A DNA stretch of 32,200 nucleotides from an uncultured Bacilli bacterium (GTDB lineage Bacteria > Bacillota_I > Bacilli_A > RF39 > UBA660): positions 1-32,200 of the forward strand of contig CAKOLN010000012.1 of NCBI GenBank assembly GCA_934096075.1, given 5' to 3'. Both the position numbers and the translations under genes were made by a program. The notes under the pieces are model-generated. The model saw only the letters and a program-made list of their open reading frames with translations. It did no database searches and had not been told where the DNA came from. Position 1 is the first letter of the stretch. Every line of letters begins with the position of its first letter. This document shows, in pieces, positions 8,041 to 16,326 of the stretch.

Positions 8041-10386
8041 TTATTCAGTTCTTAAAGCAATTACTGGATCTTTTTTACTAGCTATATGAGATGGAATAGC
8101 TCCTCCAATAAGTGTTAAAACTGTACTTATTACAATTAACATTAATGCATGTAATGGATTTAAAATAGCTACATTCTTTAAACCAGTTAAATCCAATAAT
8201 AAACTATTTATTGGGAATATTAGTAGTCTTGCGATTAGTATTCCTATTAATCCACTAAGTATACCTACTATTAAAGTTTCTGCGTTAAATACACGACTTA
8301 TATCTTTCTTTCTAGCTCCTAAACTTCTTAATATACCTATTTCTTTAGTTCTTTCTAGTACACTTATATAAGTTATTATACCTATCATTATAGAACTTAC
8401 TATTAAACTAACTGAACTAAACGCTATTAAAACTATTGTAATCGCGTCCATTATTTTAGAACCAAATGTTACAAAGTTTGATGCTAAGTCATTGTATACA
8501 ATTTTATCTTCTTCTGTTTTATCTTTATTATATTCATCTAAGTATTCTACTATTTTATCTTTACTAGCAAAATCTTTTGGATAAATACTTATAAGCATAG
8601 GTTTATCTTCACTACCTAGATATAATAACATGTTTGATTTATCTTCTTCTGTTAATGTTTCTCCAGTCATTATATTTCTATCAGAATCTAATTGTTTTTT
8701 TACTATGTCACTTTCACTATTAACACTTATTACTTTTTCTACTAAATCATTTTTATAAAGTAGACTTCCTATATTAGTAGTACTCATCATACTTTCAGTA
8801 CTTGTCATGTTACTTAAACTACTTACAGATGTTGCTATTTGACCTAAGTAGTTATCTTCTTTTCCTCTTACTATACCTACTATTTTTAATGTTAAATTAT
8901 TTTCACTTTCATACATTTCATCATAATCATTATTTGGAATATACATACCCATATATGATTTATAGTAATCATTATTAAATACTAATTTTATTTCTTTACC
9001 TATAATTTCACTAAAATCTATTTTATCTTTATCATAATCAATATTTAGATTTTTTAATATTTTAGTATCAACTCTATTTTTATTATCTACTACAAGTACT
9101 AGATCTGTTATTTCTTTAGGATATGTTCCTTCTAGTAAGTCAAAAGCTTCTTCCATAAAGTCTTCTGTATCTAATTCTTTTGGTATAACTCCCATACTTA
9201 AATCACTAGTTGACACACTTTTAACTTCATTATTTTTTACCAGTAAATTAAGTGATGTAGCTCTTGTATATGTAATACCACTTATTAAATTATCATCTAT
9301 ACTTTCCACATAGTTAACAAACTCTTCACTTATGTTATTTGTATGCATTACATTATAACTAGCTAAATCAAAAGGAAATATTACTTTATCTTTTGGATAG
9401 TCCCCTTCTCCAGGCATCATTGTACCCATTAAAGTTTCCATTTGCTTGTCATCCATTGCTACAGTGTTTTTACTAATTGTTATTGGAAAATTACTAAATG
9501 TGTTTTTTTCATATTTATCTACTTGTTTATCAAATCCGTTAGATAAAGCTAATATTATACTTATACCAATAATTCCTATAGAACTAGCAAATGCTGTTAG
9601 GAATGTTCTTCCTTTTTTAGTTTTTATATTATTAAAACTTAATTTAAGTGCTGTTATAAAACTCATTTTGGTTTTCTTTATTTTAAGTTCATTTTTATTA
9701 GTCCCAGATTCAAGTGGTCTTGTATCTTTTATTACTTCTCCATCTTTTAATTCAATTATTCTTGTAGCATATTTCTTAGCAAGTTCTGGATTATGTGTAA
9801 CCATTATAACTAGTTTTTCTTTACTTATTTCTTTTATTAAATCCATTACTTGAATACTAGTTTTTGTGTCTAAGGCTCCAGTTGGTTCATCTGCTAGAAT
9901 GACTTTCGGATCATTTACTATTGCTCTTGCGATAGCGACTCTTTGCATTTGTCCACCACTTAGTTGATTAGGTTTTTTATATGCATGGTCTTTAAGTCCT
10001 ACCCTTTCTAGTGCTTTTAAAGCCTTCTCTTTTTTATTTTTAGATGTTACTCCACTTAGTGTTAAACTCATCATTACATTTTCTAATACTGATAAGTGCC
10101 CGATTAAGTTATAACTTTGAAAAATAAACCCTACACAATTATTTCTATATGCATCCCATAATACATCATTAAATTTCTTAGTACTTTTATTATTTATAAT
10201 TAAGTCTCCTGAATCATATCTATCAAGTCCTCCAATTATATTTAAAAGAGTTGTTTTACCACTACCTGATGCACCTAATATGGAAACAAATTCATTATTA
10301 TCAAAAACTAAACTTACTCCTTTAAGAGCATGTTGTGTAAATTCACCAGTTTTATAACTTTTCTTAATATTTTTTAATTCTAACAT
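8041..10386 (-). CDS. MacB-type ABC transporter, ATPase fused to FtsX-like permease
   Basis: A 781-residue fusion. Residues 1-225 are an ABC ATPase of the LolD/MacB class: Walker A GASGSGKTT (38-46), Q-loop Q90, signature LSGGQ (142-146), Walker B VILADE (162-167), D-loop ALDT and switch H198. A transmembrane helix follows near 256-275, then a large extracytoplasmic region of roughly 360 residues (the MacB periplasmic-core type), and three closing helices (about 650-780) of the FtsX permease domain. Such type VII ABC proteins act as mechanotransmitters, pumping peptides, antibiotics or lipids without moving them through the membrane in the classical way. The gene overlaps the MarR gene by 7 bases (ATGTTAG), so translation is coupled and drug or envelope-stress induction is likely. 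The start has GGAGGGAG upstream. Confidence 0.93.
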   Translation of the reverse strand: MLELKNIKKSYKTGEFTQHALKGVSLVFDNNEFVSILGASGSGKTTLLNIIGGLDRYDSGDLIINNKSTKKFNDVLWDAYRNNCVGFIFQSYNLIGHLSVLENVMMSLTLSGVTSKNKKEKALKALERVGLKDHAYKKPNQLSGGQMQRVAIARAIVNDPKVILADEPTGALDTKTSIQVMDLIKEISKEKLVIMVTHNPELAKKYATRIIELKDGEVIKDTRPLESGTNKNELKIKKTKMSFITALKLSFNNIKTKKGRTFLTAFASSIGIIGISIILALSNGFDKQVDKYEKNTFSNFPITISKNTVAMDDKQMETLMGTMMPGEGDYPKDKVIFPFDLASYNVMHTNNISEEFVNYVESIDDNLISGITYTRATSLNLLVKNNEVKSVSTSDLSMGVIPKELDTEDFMEEAFDLLEGTYPKEITDLVLVVDNKNRVDTKILKNLNIDYDKDKIDFSEIIGKEIKLVFNNDYYKSYMGMYIPNNDYDEMYESENNLTLKIVGIVRGKEDNYLGQIATSVSSLSNMTSTESMMSTTNIGSLLYKNDLVEKVISVNSESDIVKKQLDSDRNIMTGETLTEEDKSNMLLYLGSEDKPMLISIYPKDFASKDKIVEYLDEYNKDKTEEDKIVYNDLASNFVTFGSKIMDAITIVLIAFSSVSLIVSSIMIGIITYISVLERTKEIGILRSLGARKKDISRVFNAETLIVGILSGLIGILIARLLIFPINSLLLDLTGLKNVAILNPLHALMLIVISTVLTLIGGAIPSHIASKKDPVIALRTE

Positions 10387-10790
10387 TTTAATTCTCCCTC
10401 CAGTATATTATTAAAATCACTTAATTCATTATAAATATTTTTTAGCTCTTTTTCGCCTATCTTCTTATTTAAATTATTTCTTAATTCTTTTAATATATTT
10501 TTTATTTTAGTTCCTGTAATTTTACCTTTATCTGTAATTTCAATATTTTTTATATTATATGTTACATATCCCATCATTTTTAGTTTAACTAAAACTTTAG
10601 TAGTCATACCTTTATCACAGTCTGCTTTAGTAGTTAATTCTTTAAATGTAAGACTTTTTTCATCATATAGTATAATTAAGTATATGGCTTCAATTATAGA
10701 TAAATTATAATCTTTTAGTTTATTATTTAATAATTTATACATTTTCTTTTTTATAGAACTAAATAAAATAACAAAATTATCTTCCCACAT
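10380..10790 (-). CDS. MarR-family transcriptional regulator
   Basis: A 136-residue winged-helix protein of MarR size. The order is dimerisation helix, helix-turn-helix (about 49-75, FKELTTKADCDKGMTTKVLV), wing (YVTYNIKNIEITDKG, about 79-93) and C-terminal dimerisation helices. MarR proteins repress their own operon and are released by small lipophilic ligands or oxidation. The two Cys residues (C58 and the C-terminal C136) might be sensors, but this is speculation. It is the first gene of the operon and overlaps the ABC transporter gene. A 14-base palindrome lies directly at its transcription start, fitting autoregulation. Start: AGGTGA 7 bases upstream. Confidence 0.88.
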   Translation of the reverse strand: MWEDNFVILFSSIKKKMYKLLNNKLKDYNLSIIEAIYLIILYDEKSLTFKELTTKADCDKGMTTKVLVKLKMMGYVTYNIKNIEITDKGKITGTKIKNILKELRNNLNKKIGEKELKNIYNELSDFNNILEGELKC

Positions 10791-10800
10791 ATAATCACCT

Positions 10801-10814
10801 GTTGACTATTCAAC
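10801..10814 (-). promoter_or_regulatory. Palindromic operator at the marR transcription start
   Basis: GTTGA-ATAG-TCAAC is a perfect 5+5 inverted repeat. It covers +1 to about +14 of the predicted marR transcript and ends next to the Shine-Dalgarno. Size and position fit a MarR dimer site that would block transcription of marR and the ABC operon. Confidence 0.6.
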
Positions 10815-11570
10815 AATAAAATAATACAACAAAATTTTAGATAAGTCAATTATTAAAATAATGTATGTAATATTTATGGGTGATAAAGTGTTTCCTGTTA
10901 TTAGAGTGTCTTCATCAAGACTAGGTAAATTAGTTAGTTCTTCTTCTGTATAGTTGTTTTCTGTTATAGTTGTTAAAGTATTAGTGAATGTTCCTTTAAC
11001 TATACTTAGATTATTTTTATACCAAGAATATGTTGGTAATGTAGATTCACTTATATTACTAGTTATATCAATAGAATTAGTAAATAGATTTAATCTTTTA
11101 TATATTAGTTCAAATGGAATACTATTAGATGTGTATATTATATTACCTCCTTTATTATATAGTACTACTTTTTTAGGGTTATTTATGTATAAACCACCAC
11201 TTGTATTAGCAAAGTATATATTATAATTTGATGTTGTTAATCCAGTGTAATTATTTATTATTTCTAATGTAGAGTTTTCTAATAAATTTATTTTACCATA
11301 ACTATACCATGTAGCATAACCACCACTGTAGTTAGTTTTTTTAATTGTTAGAGATGAGCCTTCATTTAAAGTGGTGTTACTAGTACCAAATGTTCCACAA
11401 CTTAATCCATTATATGTTGTTATATTAAATGTAGAGTGTTCTTCTAATGTTAATGTTATGTTATTACCTATATAGATATATGTATAAGTATTATCACTTT
11501 CTAATACATTTTTTAATTATTCACTTGTAAATACTACAACAGTATTATTATTTATTATTTCCATAAGCAT
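10806..11570 (-). pseudogene. Decayed adhesin fragment (pectate lyase-like adhesive domain type)
   Basis: The minus strand from the ATG at 11570 (or 11564) stays open for about 250 codons apart from one TAA at 11517-11519. The frame reads like a surface adhesin beta-helix repeat region: VVVFTSE, stop, then LKNVLESDNTYTYIYIGNN, later NLPSLDEDTLITGN. A single G-to-T change turning GAA into TAA in the expected TSEEL motif explains the stop. No signal peptide precedes it and no cell-wall anchor follows it. The recognisable sequence ends near 10870, and the frame then runs into the marR promoter before TAG at 10806-10808. It is thus a fragment truncated at both ends. Asn, Thr, Ser and Tyr richness fits secreted adhesins. 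The domain assignment is from memory of motif style and is moderately sure. Confidence 0.6.
10821..10849 (-). promoter_or_regulatory. Sigma-A promoter of the marR-ABC operon
   Basis: On the minus strand, -35 TTGACT (10844-10849) and -10 TATTAT (10821-10826) have a 17-base spacer. The predicted start at about 10814 falls on the operator. Confidence 0.75.
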
Positions 11571-11599
11571 CTCTTATTTAATAATATTAATTTATTTGA

Positions 11600-11662
11600 T
11601 ATAATATAAGCGATGCAACCAAGAATTAACATAAAAACAACTTAATATTGGTTTTATGCAAC
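11600..11662 (+). promoter_or_regulatory. Promoter -10 and repeats upstream of the XRE-membrane gene
   Basis: TATAAT (11600-11605) is a strong -10 box; the -35 region is weak. Downstream lie two direct copies of ATGCAAC (11613-11619 and 11656-11662). An inverted pair, AACCAA (11617-11622) and TTGGTT (11648-11653), lies between them. This could be an operator for the XRE protein it precedes or a 5'-UTR hairpin. Confidence 0.45.
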
Positions 11663-11698
11663 TGGGTTTTATTGTATTATGTATGCGAGGTGAAGAAA

Positions 11699-13279
11699 AT
11701 GAAGTTTAGTGAAAAGCTAACAAAACTTAGAAAAGAGAATAATCTAAGTCAAGAAGCCCTTGCTGATAAATTAGATGTCTCAAGGCAATCAGTTTCCAAA
11801 TGGGAAAGTGGTCAAACTTATCCAGAGATGGATAAACTATTAACTCTTTGTAAGATATTTAATGTTACTTTAGATGATCTAACTAATGATTCTATTAATT
11901 ATAGTGATGTTAATAAGAAGAGTAAAAATACTATTAATTCTTTTATAGATGATATAACTTATATAATGAATAAGAGTGTTACTATGTTTAAGAATATTAA
12001 AGGTAGAGAAAGATTTAAAATAATATTTGAATTATTTGTTATCTTTATGATATTACTTGCACTTAGGTTACCATTCGAGTATTTAATTAATTTAACAGAT
12101 AATATATTCTATGATTATCCTAGTTTAAGATTTATAACTACTATATGGGAATTCTTAATAAATATTTTATATTTGGCTTTCTTTATATTTTCATACTTAT
12201 ATATTTATAAGACTAATTATTTAGATAAGTTTGAAGTAAAAGAAAATGTTAAAGAAGAGAATAGTAAAGAAGAAACTATTATTAGAGAAGAGAATAAGAG
12301 TTATGTATATAAAGAAACTAATACTTCTCCAGTATTTAAGACTTTAGGTAAGATATTAATGTTAACATTAAAGTTTTTCTTAGTATTAATAAGTTTACCA
12401 TTCTTATTTAGTTTTATATTCTTGGCTATATATTTATTTATTATGTTATATTTGTTATTTAAAGGTATTCTATATTTTGGATTTACTATTGTAGGTATAG
12501 GTGGTTTAGTTCTTAATGGATTTATTATATTACTTGTTAGTGCTTTCTTATTTAATCATAAGATTAGTTTTAAAAAGATGTTTATTATGTTTATAAGTGG
12601 ATTATTATTAACAGGTATTGGTATTGGATTATGTGTTACTGAAGTAATTGATACTAAATATGTTGATAAAGAACCTAAGACTAATTTAGAGTATGTTAAT
12701 AAGAGTTATGAATATGATATGAGTGATAATTTATTAATTGGTTCTTATGGTAATCATATTATAGAAGATTATTATTTTAATAGAACTGATGTTAAATTTG
12801 TAGTTGATAATAGTTTAAGTGATAAGATTGTTGTAGATACTACTTATTATAGTGAATTTAGTACTTTAAATATTAATGAATATAGTTTAAGTAATTATAA
12901 GTTTATAGACTTTAGTAATAGAATTAATCCTAGTAATAAGATTATTAATATAGTGTTAGATAATTTAAAAGATAAAGAGATTTATAACTATAATAATTTA
13001 TATACTGCTTATATAGTTGTAAGAGGTAATGAAGAAAATATAAATAAATTAAAAGATAATTCTAGTAGATATTATCAAGAATTAAATCAAATAAATAGAG
13101 ATGAAGAATTAAGTGGTTGTTATAATGAATTAAATGATTTAAATAATAATCAAAGTATATTAAATGATACTATTTCTAAATATGAAGAAGAGATTGAAGA
13201 CTTAAAAGATAAGAATGCAGATTTAGAAGATAAGTTAAATGATTATAAATCTAAAGTTAAAGATTTAATAGAAGAATAA
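11699..13279 (+). CDS. XRE-family regulator fused to a multi-span membrane protein
   Basis: A 526-residue protein. Residues 4-58 are a Cro/C1-type helix-turn-helix (LSQEALADKL...SRQSVSKWESG, helices at about 16-36). A linker leads to hydrophobic spans at about 110-135, 143-170 and 213-305, then an extracytoplasmic beta-rich segment (about 320-450) and a charged coiled coil (about 455-526) rich in Asp, Glu, Lys, Leu and Asn. Membrane-tethered XRE proteins of this build are common in gut Firmicutes and may couple envelope signals to transcription. The function here is unknown. The start is set by GAGGTGA 5 bases upstream of ATG 11699; the open frame extends to 11648 but without a ribosome site. 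The gene faces away from the marR operon and converges with the surface-protein gene. Confidence 0.8.
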   Translation: MKFSEKLTKLRKENNLSQEALADKLDVSRQSVSKWESGQTYPEMDKLLTLCKIFNVTLDDLTNDSINYSDVNKKSKNTINSFIDDITYIMNKSVTMFKNIKGRERFKIIFELFVIFMILLALRLPFEYLINLTDNIFYDYPSLRFITTIWEFLINILYLAFFIFSYLYIYKTNYLDKFEVKENVKEENSKEETIIREENKSYVYKETNTSPVFKTLGKILMLTLKFFLVLISLPFLFSFIFLAIYLFIMLYLLFKGILYFGFTIVGIGGLVLNGFIILLVSAFLFNHKISFKKMFIMFISGLLLTGIGIGLCVTEVIDTKYVDKEPKTNLEYVNKSYEYDMSDNLLIGSYGNHIIEDYYFNRTDVKFVVDNSLSDKIVVDTTYYSEFSTLNINEYSLSNYKFIDFSNRINPSNKIINIVLDNLKDKEIYNYNNLYTAYIVVRGNEENINKLKDNSSRYYQELNQINRDEELSGCYNELNDLNNNQSILNDTISKYEEEIEDLKDKNADLEDKLNDYKSKVKDLIEE

Positions 13280-13307
13280 AATAAGAGTGAAAATTTCACT
13301 CTTATTT
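13280..13307. terminator. Bidirectional terminator between convergent genes
   Basis: A near-perfect palindrome (AATAAGAGTGAAA, central A, then its complement) lies between the stops of the plus-strand XRE gene and the minus-strand surface-protein gene. T-rich flanks on the plus strand and the symmetry suit termination in both directions. Confidence 0.75.
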
Positions 13308-15134
13308 CTATTTACAACTGTTTTCATAATCGACTATATACGGATCATCTGGAGTACCAGATCCAGTTATTTTAACGCAAGATGATAAACTTATTACAGG
13401 ACGAATAGCATTTAAACGATTTATATCATCTTCGCTGGAAACAATGCCACCTTTTCCAGCCATTGCTTCTGAAATAGAATGACTTTGGCCTGTAATACCA
13501 AAAATTCTAGGAGAATTAAATGGTGGAATAGACATATTATCAATGTATTTATCATGTGGAGAAATCAACCACCAATCTTCAGTACCTGTTATTGACTCTC
13601 CTTGACTATTTGTATAATACCATAAAAATGGTCTACTTAAAATTTCACTATATTTTCCACCAATAAAAGCACTCTCATCTGCAGTCATAAGTGCTATTGG
13701 ATATTTTAGTTGTCCATTTCCTCCACTTGCTGTACTTGCACTAAACTTGTCAGCTACTGCCTGTGTGCTTTCAAATAATCCATTACTAGTATCTCCTCCA
13801 CATTTATATGTCGGTGTTTTATTATCTACTAGCCTTGTATAAGGACCATAATTAAAAGCACTTGATGTAGAGTATGTTTGGTCTGAAGCAATACTTCTAT
13901 CATTACAATATATTGCTGTCTTACTTATATATTTGTCATAATTAGTTAATAAAGTGTTTTTATACCAAGTATCAATTACCGTTTTTATTGTACTTTCATT
14001 TGTATTAGTTCTATTATTTTCTAAAGAGCCACTTGTTCCATACATATATCCTACATACATTGGATCATTGTAGTTTAAATTAAATACAGAACCACCTATA
14101 AATCCCCGCGTAGTAGCCGGATCTAATCCAGAATATAACATTCTTACACTTCCATCTTCATTTGTTCTTATTATTCTCCAATATATATCCTTTTCTGTTT
14201 TATTACCAGCTGTAGCTTTATTAGTTCTCCAATCACCAATATTACCGCATTGTTCTTCAGTCAAACCAACTATTGGTCCATAGTCAGAATCTAAACAAAC
14301 ATTAGTTGAAACACACTCATCACTTGATGCAACCTTTCTTACCTCTTTATAATAACTTGTTTCTTCATTATAAATACCATAATATACTTGTAGTCCATTA
14401 TATGTACATTCTTGTATTGTTTTACCAAACTTTACCCAGTTATTTGTCGTATTTCCTGAATAATAGTGTACTGTACTTCCATCTTCTGTTTTATTTGTTT
14501 GATATATTGTTCCTGTTGTTGTTACTGTGTTTGTTATACTAAAGTCTGTTCTTTCACTTATTGTTGGATTATCTCTTAGTATAGCTTCAGTTAATGTTGG
14601 CATTGGTGTTCCCTTTGATATGTATATATTGCCTGTTACAACTGCATTGTTTAATGAATCTATACTTTGGTCTACATTTTCATCATTTTTATATTGTATT
14701 GTTATTGTATAGTTTTGTATTGATTTTGATGGTATTGAAACACTATATGCTAGTACTGTATCAGTTGCACTATTTCTTTTTGGTACATCTTCAAAATCAG
14801 CCATGTTATATCCACCATCAGTACTAGTTATTTTGTATTGTAAGTATCCTGTTGTTTTGAATGTATTTATTAAGTCTTCTATTACTATGTTGTATTTATA
14901 TTCATTCTTAGTTTTATTTTCAACGCTAAATGTTTTACTTACACTCCATCCTGGTTCTATCTCTGTCCCTTCTATTGCATCTCCATTTGTAAATATCACT
15001 CTTAAGTCTGATGTATTAATTGTAATATTTTTTCTATCCCCTTCTATTGTTGTTAAGAAGTATGCAAGTGATACACCTACAAATGTTAGTAGTACTAATA
15101 CTATACCTAGTACTAAATATTTCTTTTCTTTCAT
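13308..15134 (-). CDS. Secreted surface protein with TasA/SipW-type N-terminus
   Basis: A 608-residue protein. The N-terminus KEKKYLVLGIVLVLLT then SLAYF is a signal/anchor helix like those of TasA or CalY proteins. It is followed by a beta-sandwich of about 190 residues (FSVENKTKNEYKYNI, AYSVSIPSKSIQNYTITIQY). The rest carries paired Cys residues and motifs of the DUF6273-type lectin-like fold: IYWRIIRTNEDGS, ALMTADE, EDWWLISP and AIRPVISL. It ends with GSGTPDDPYIV, a tail seen in many gut Firmicutes surface proteins. No LPXTG motif is seen. It is probably exported and surface-bound, with an adhesive or matrix role as an inference. The start is set by GGAGGT 6 bases before ATG 15134; the ATG at 15146 overlaps that site. 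Expression probably depends on the leader upstream. Confidence 0.75.
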   Translation of the reverse strand: MKEKKYLVLGIVLVLLTFVGVSLAYFLTTIEGDRKNITINTSDLRVIFTNGDAIEGTEIEPGWSVSKTFSVENKTKNEYKYNIVIEDLINTFKTTGYLQYKITSTDGGYNMADFEDVPKRNSATDTVLAYSVSIPSKSIQNYTITIQYKNDENVDQSIDSLNNAVVTGNIYISKGTPMPTLTEAILRDNPTISERTDFSITNTVTTTGTIYQTNKTEDGSTVHYYSGNTTNNWVKFGKTIQECTYNGLQVYYGIYNEETSYYKEVRKVASSDECVSTNVCLDSDYGPIVGLTEEQCGNIGDWRTNKATAGNKTEKDIYWRIIRTNEDGSVRMLYSGLDPATTRGFIGGSVFNLNYNDPMYVGYMYGTSGSLENNRTNTNESTIKTVIDTWYKNTLLTNYDKYISKTAIYCNDRSIASDQTYSTSSAFNYGPYTRLVDNKTPTYKCGGDTSNGLFESTQAVADKFSASTASGGNGQLKYPIALMTADESAFIGGKYSEILSRPFLWYYTNSQGESITGTEDWWLISPHDKYIDNMSIPPFNSPRIFGITGQSHSISEAMAGKGGIVSSEDDINRLNAIRPVISLSSCVKITGSGTPDDPYIVDYENSCK

Positions 15135-15159
15135 CTTTACCTCCATTTTTTATAGTACC

Positions 15160-15189
15160 AAAAAACTCATAGACTTATGCCTATGAATT
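15160..15189 (-). terminator. Leader terminator/attenuator of the surface-protein gene
   Basis: On the minus strand AATTCATAG (15181-15189) pairs with CTATGAGTT (15164-15172), one G-U, across an 8-base loop. T6 follows (15160-15165). It lies between the gene's promoter and its start codon, 26 bases before the ATG, so transcription must read through it for the gene to be expressed. CTATG at the start of the 22-codon ORF (15285-15289) and CATAG at 15206-15210 offer alternative pairings. Confidence 0.65.
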
Positions 15190-15218
15190 TAATATAAAAC
15201 AAAAACTATGAGAGTTAG

Positions 15219-15287
15219 TTAGTAATAACCCCCCCCGAAATTCGTACCAAGTTTGGTACTTGATTCAAAGAGAATTAGTTCTTTCAT
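15219..15287 (-). CDS. 22-codon leader ORF with a G8 tract
   Basis: ATG at 15287, preceded by AAAGGAG 12 bases upstream, opens a 22-codon frame ending in TAA at 15219-15221. The peptide runs MKELILFESS, then TKLGTNFGGGYY. The three glycines are coded by a run of eight G (15229-15236), a slippage-prone tract in otherwise AT-rich DNA. Codons 10-15 contain the GTACCAA/TTGGTAC palindrome. One extra G would extend translation to TAG at 15181-15183, inside the 5' arm of the terminator. It sits between the promoter and terminator of the surface-protein gene, as leader peptides do. Whether it is translated is not proven. Confidence 0.45.
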   Translation of the reverse strand: MKELILFESSTKLGTNFGGGYY

Positions 15288-15320
15288 AGTTTTGTTTGCT
15301 CCTTTATTTTTTACATTTTA

Positions 15321-15349
15321 ATTTTATCAAATTATTAGTTTCTATTCAA
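15321..15349 (-). promoter_or_regulatory. Promoter of the surface-protein leader
   Basis: On the minus strand, -35 TTGAAT (15344-15349) and -10 TAAAAT (15321-15326) have a 17-base spacer. Transcription would start near 15314 and give a leader of about 180 bases before the surface-protein ATG at 15134. Confidence 0.6.
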
Positions 15350-15357
15350 GGGTTATT

Positions 15358-16326
15358 CTATTTTTGTATTAGAAATGATAAGATGTCTTCTTTATTTTTA
15401 TTACCAATTATTATATCACTTATCAAATCAACTATTGGCATCCTTACATGTTCTCTTTTAATAAGTTCTTTTATACTTTTTAATGTATATAGTCCTTCTA
15501 CTGTAGTTGTTTCACCATAATATTCTGCTTTTTCAAGCTTTCCTTCACCTATTAAACGCCCGTATGTAAAATTTCTACTATTAGTACTAGTACATGTCAT
15601 TAAAATATCTCCAAAGCCACTAAATGAAAGAATAGTTTTTTTATTTCCACCCAATGCATCTATTAGTTCTTTAATATCATTTAAACTTTCAGTTAAAAAC
15701 AAGGCTTTTGTAGAATCTGTAACATGCATTCCATCTAAAATACCCGATGCAATTGCCATTACATTTTTTATCGCCCCACAGATTTGTACTCCTATAATAT
15801 CTTGTGTATCTCTTAGTTTTGTTGTATCGCTTTCCATTGCTTTTTTAATGAAATTCTTAGTTCTTGCATTTGTTGTTGCTAAACTAAGGCCAATAGGAAC
15901 ATCTAACACTATGTCTTTAGCAAATGTAGGACCTGATATCACAGCTATCTTATTACTATTTATATATCTTTCTAATACATCTGTTAAAAAATCACAAGTA
16001 TCATTTTCTATTCCTTTAGTCGCTAATAAGATGTGCATGTCTTTTGTTATTAATTTGCTTATTAATTTTGATGTACTATCTACTGCAAAGGCAGGCACAG
16101 CAATCACTACTAAATTAGCTTTGTTTAAAACTCTTTTAATACTACTTGTTATTTTAATGTTATTAGGAATAATATAACCAGGTAATTTATTACTTTCTCT
16201 TTTATTTTTTAATTGTTTTTCTTCTTCTTTGCTAAATGTCCAAAGTACAACATTATGTTTATTTTTATTAAATAAACTTGCTAAAGCAATTCCATATGCT
16301 CCACTACCCAATATACATACTTTCAT
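15358..16326 (-). CDS. gpsA: Glycerol-3-phosphate dehydrogenase [NAD(P)+]
   Basis: A 322-residue cytosolic enzyme reducing dihydroxyacetone phosphate to sn-glycerol 3-phosphate, the backbone for phospholipids and teichoic acids. The Rossmann motif GSGAYG is at 7-12, SGPTFAKDI at 131-139, and the catalytic lysine is K187 in ICGAIKNVMA. A C-terminal helical domain carries GFGDILMTCTS and NFTYGR. The length is normal. Its ATG shares one base (16326) with the stop codon of the TagO-like gene, so the two are translationally coupled. No terminator was seen at its 3' end before the surface-protein promoter, which lies just inside the downstream gap. Confidence 0.96.
   Translation of the reverse strand: MKVCILGSGAYGIALASLFNKNKHNVVLWTFSKEEEKQLKNKRESNKLPGYIIPNNIKITSSIKRVLNKANLVVIAVPAFAVDSTSKLISKLITKDMHILLATKGIENDTCDFLTDVLERYINSNKIAVISGPTFAKDIVLDVPIGLSLATTNARTKNFIKKAMESDTTKLRDTQDIIGVQICGAIKNVMAIASGILDGMHVTDSTKALFLTESLNDIKELIDALGGNKKTILSFSGFGDILMTCTSTNSRNFTYGRLIGEGKLEKAEYYGETTTVEGLYTLKSIKELIKREHVRMPIVDLISDIIIGNKNKEDILSFLIQK

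Noticed and set aside
10954..11226. Plus-strand 90-codon frame
   Set aside because: It lies antisense to the adhesin remnant and has no ribosome site; it is a shadow frame.
13308..15134. LPXTG-anchored cell-wall protein
   Set aside because: No LPXTG, hydrophobic tail or basic end is seen; the C-terminus is GSGTPDDPYIV followed by a short acidic end.
15219..15287. The 22-residue ORF as a bacteriocin precursor (GGG before an aromatic end)
   Set aside because: No export or modification gene is nearby and it sits between promoter and attenuator, so a leader peptide is the better reading.
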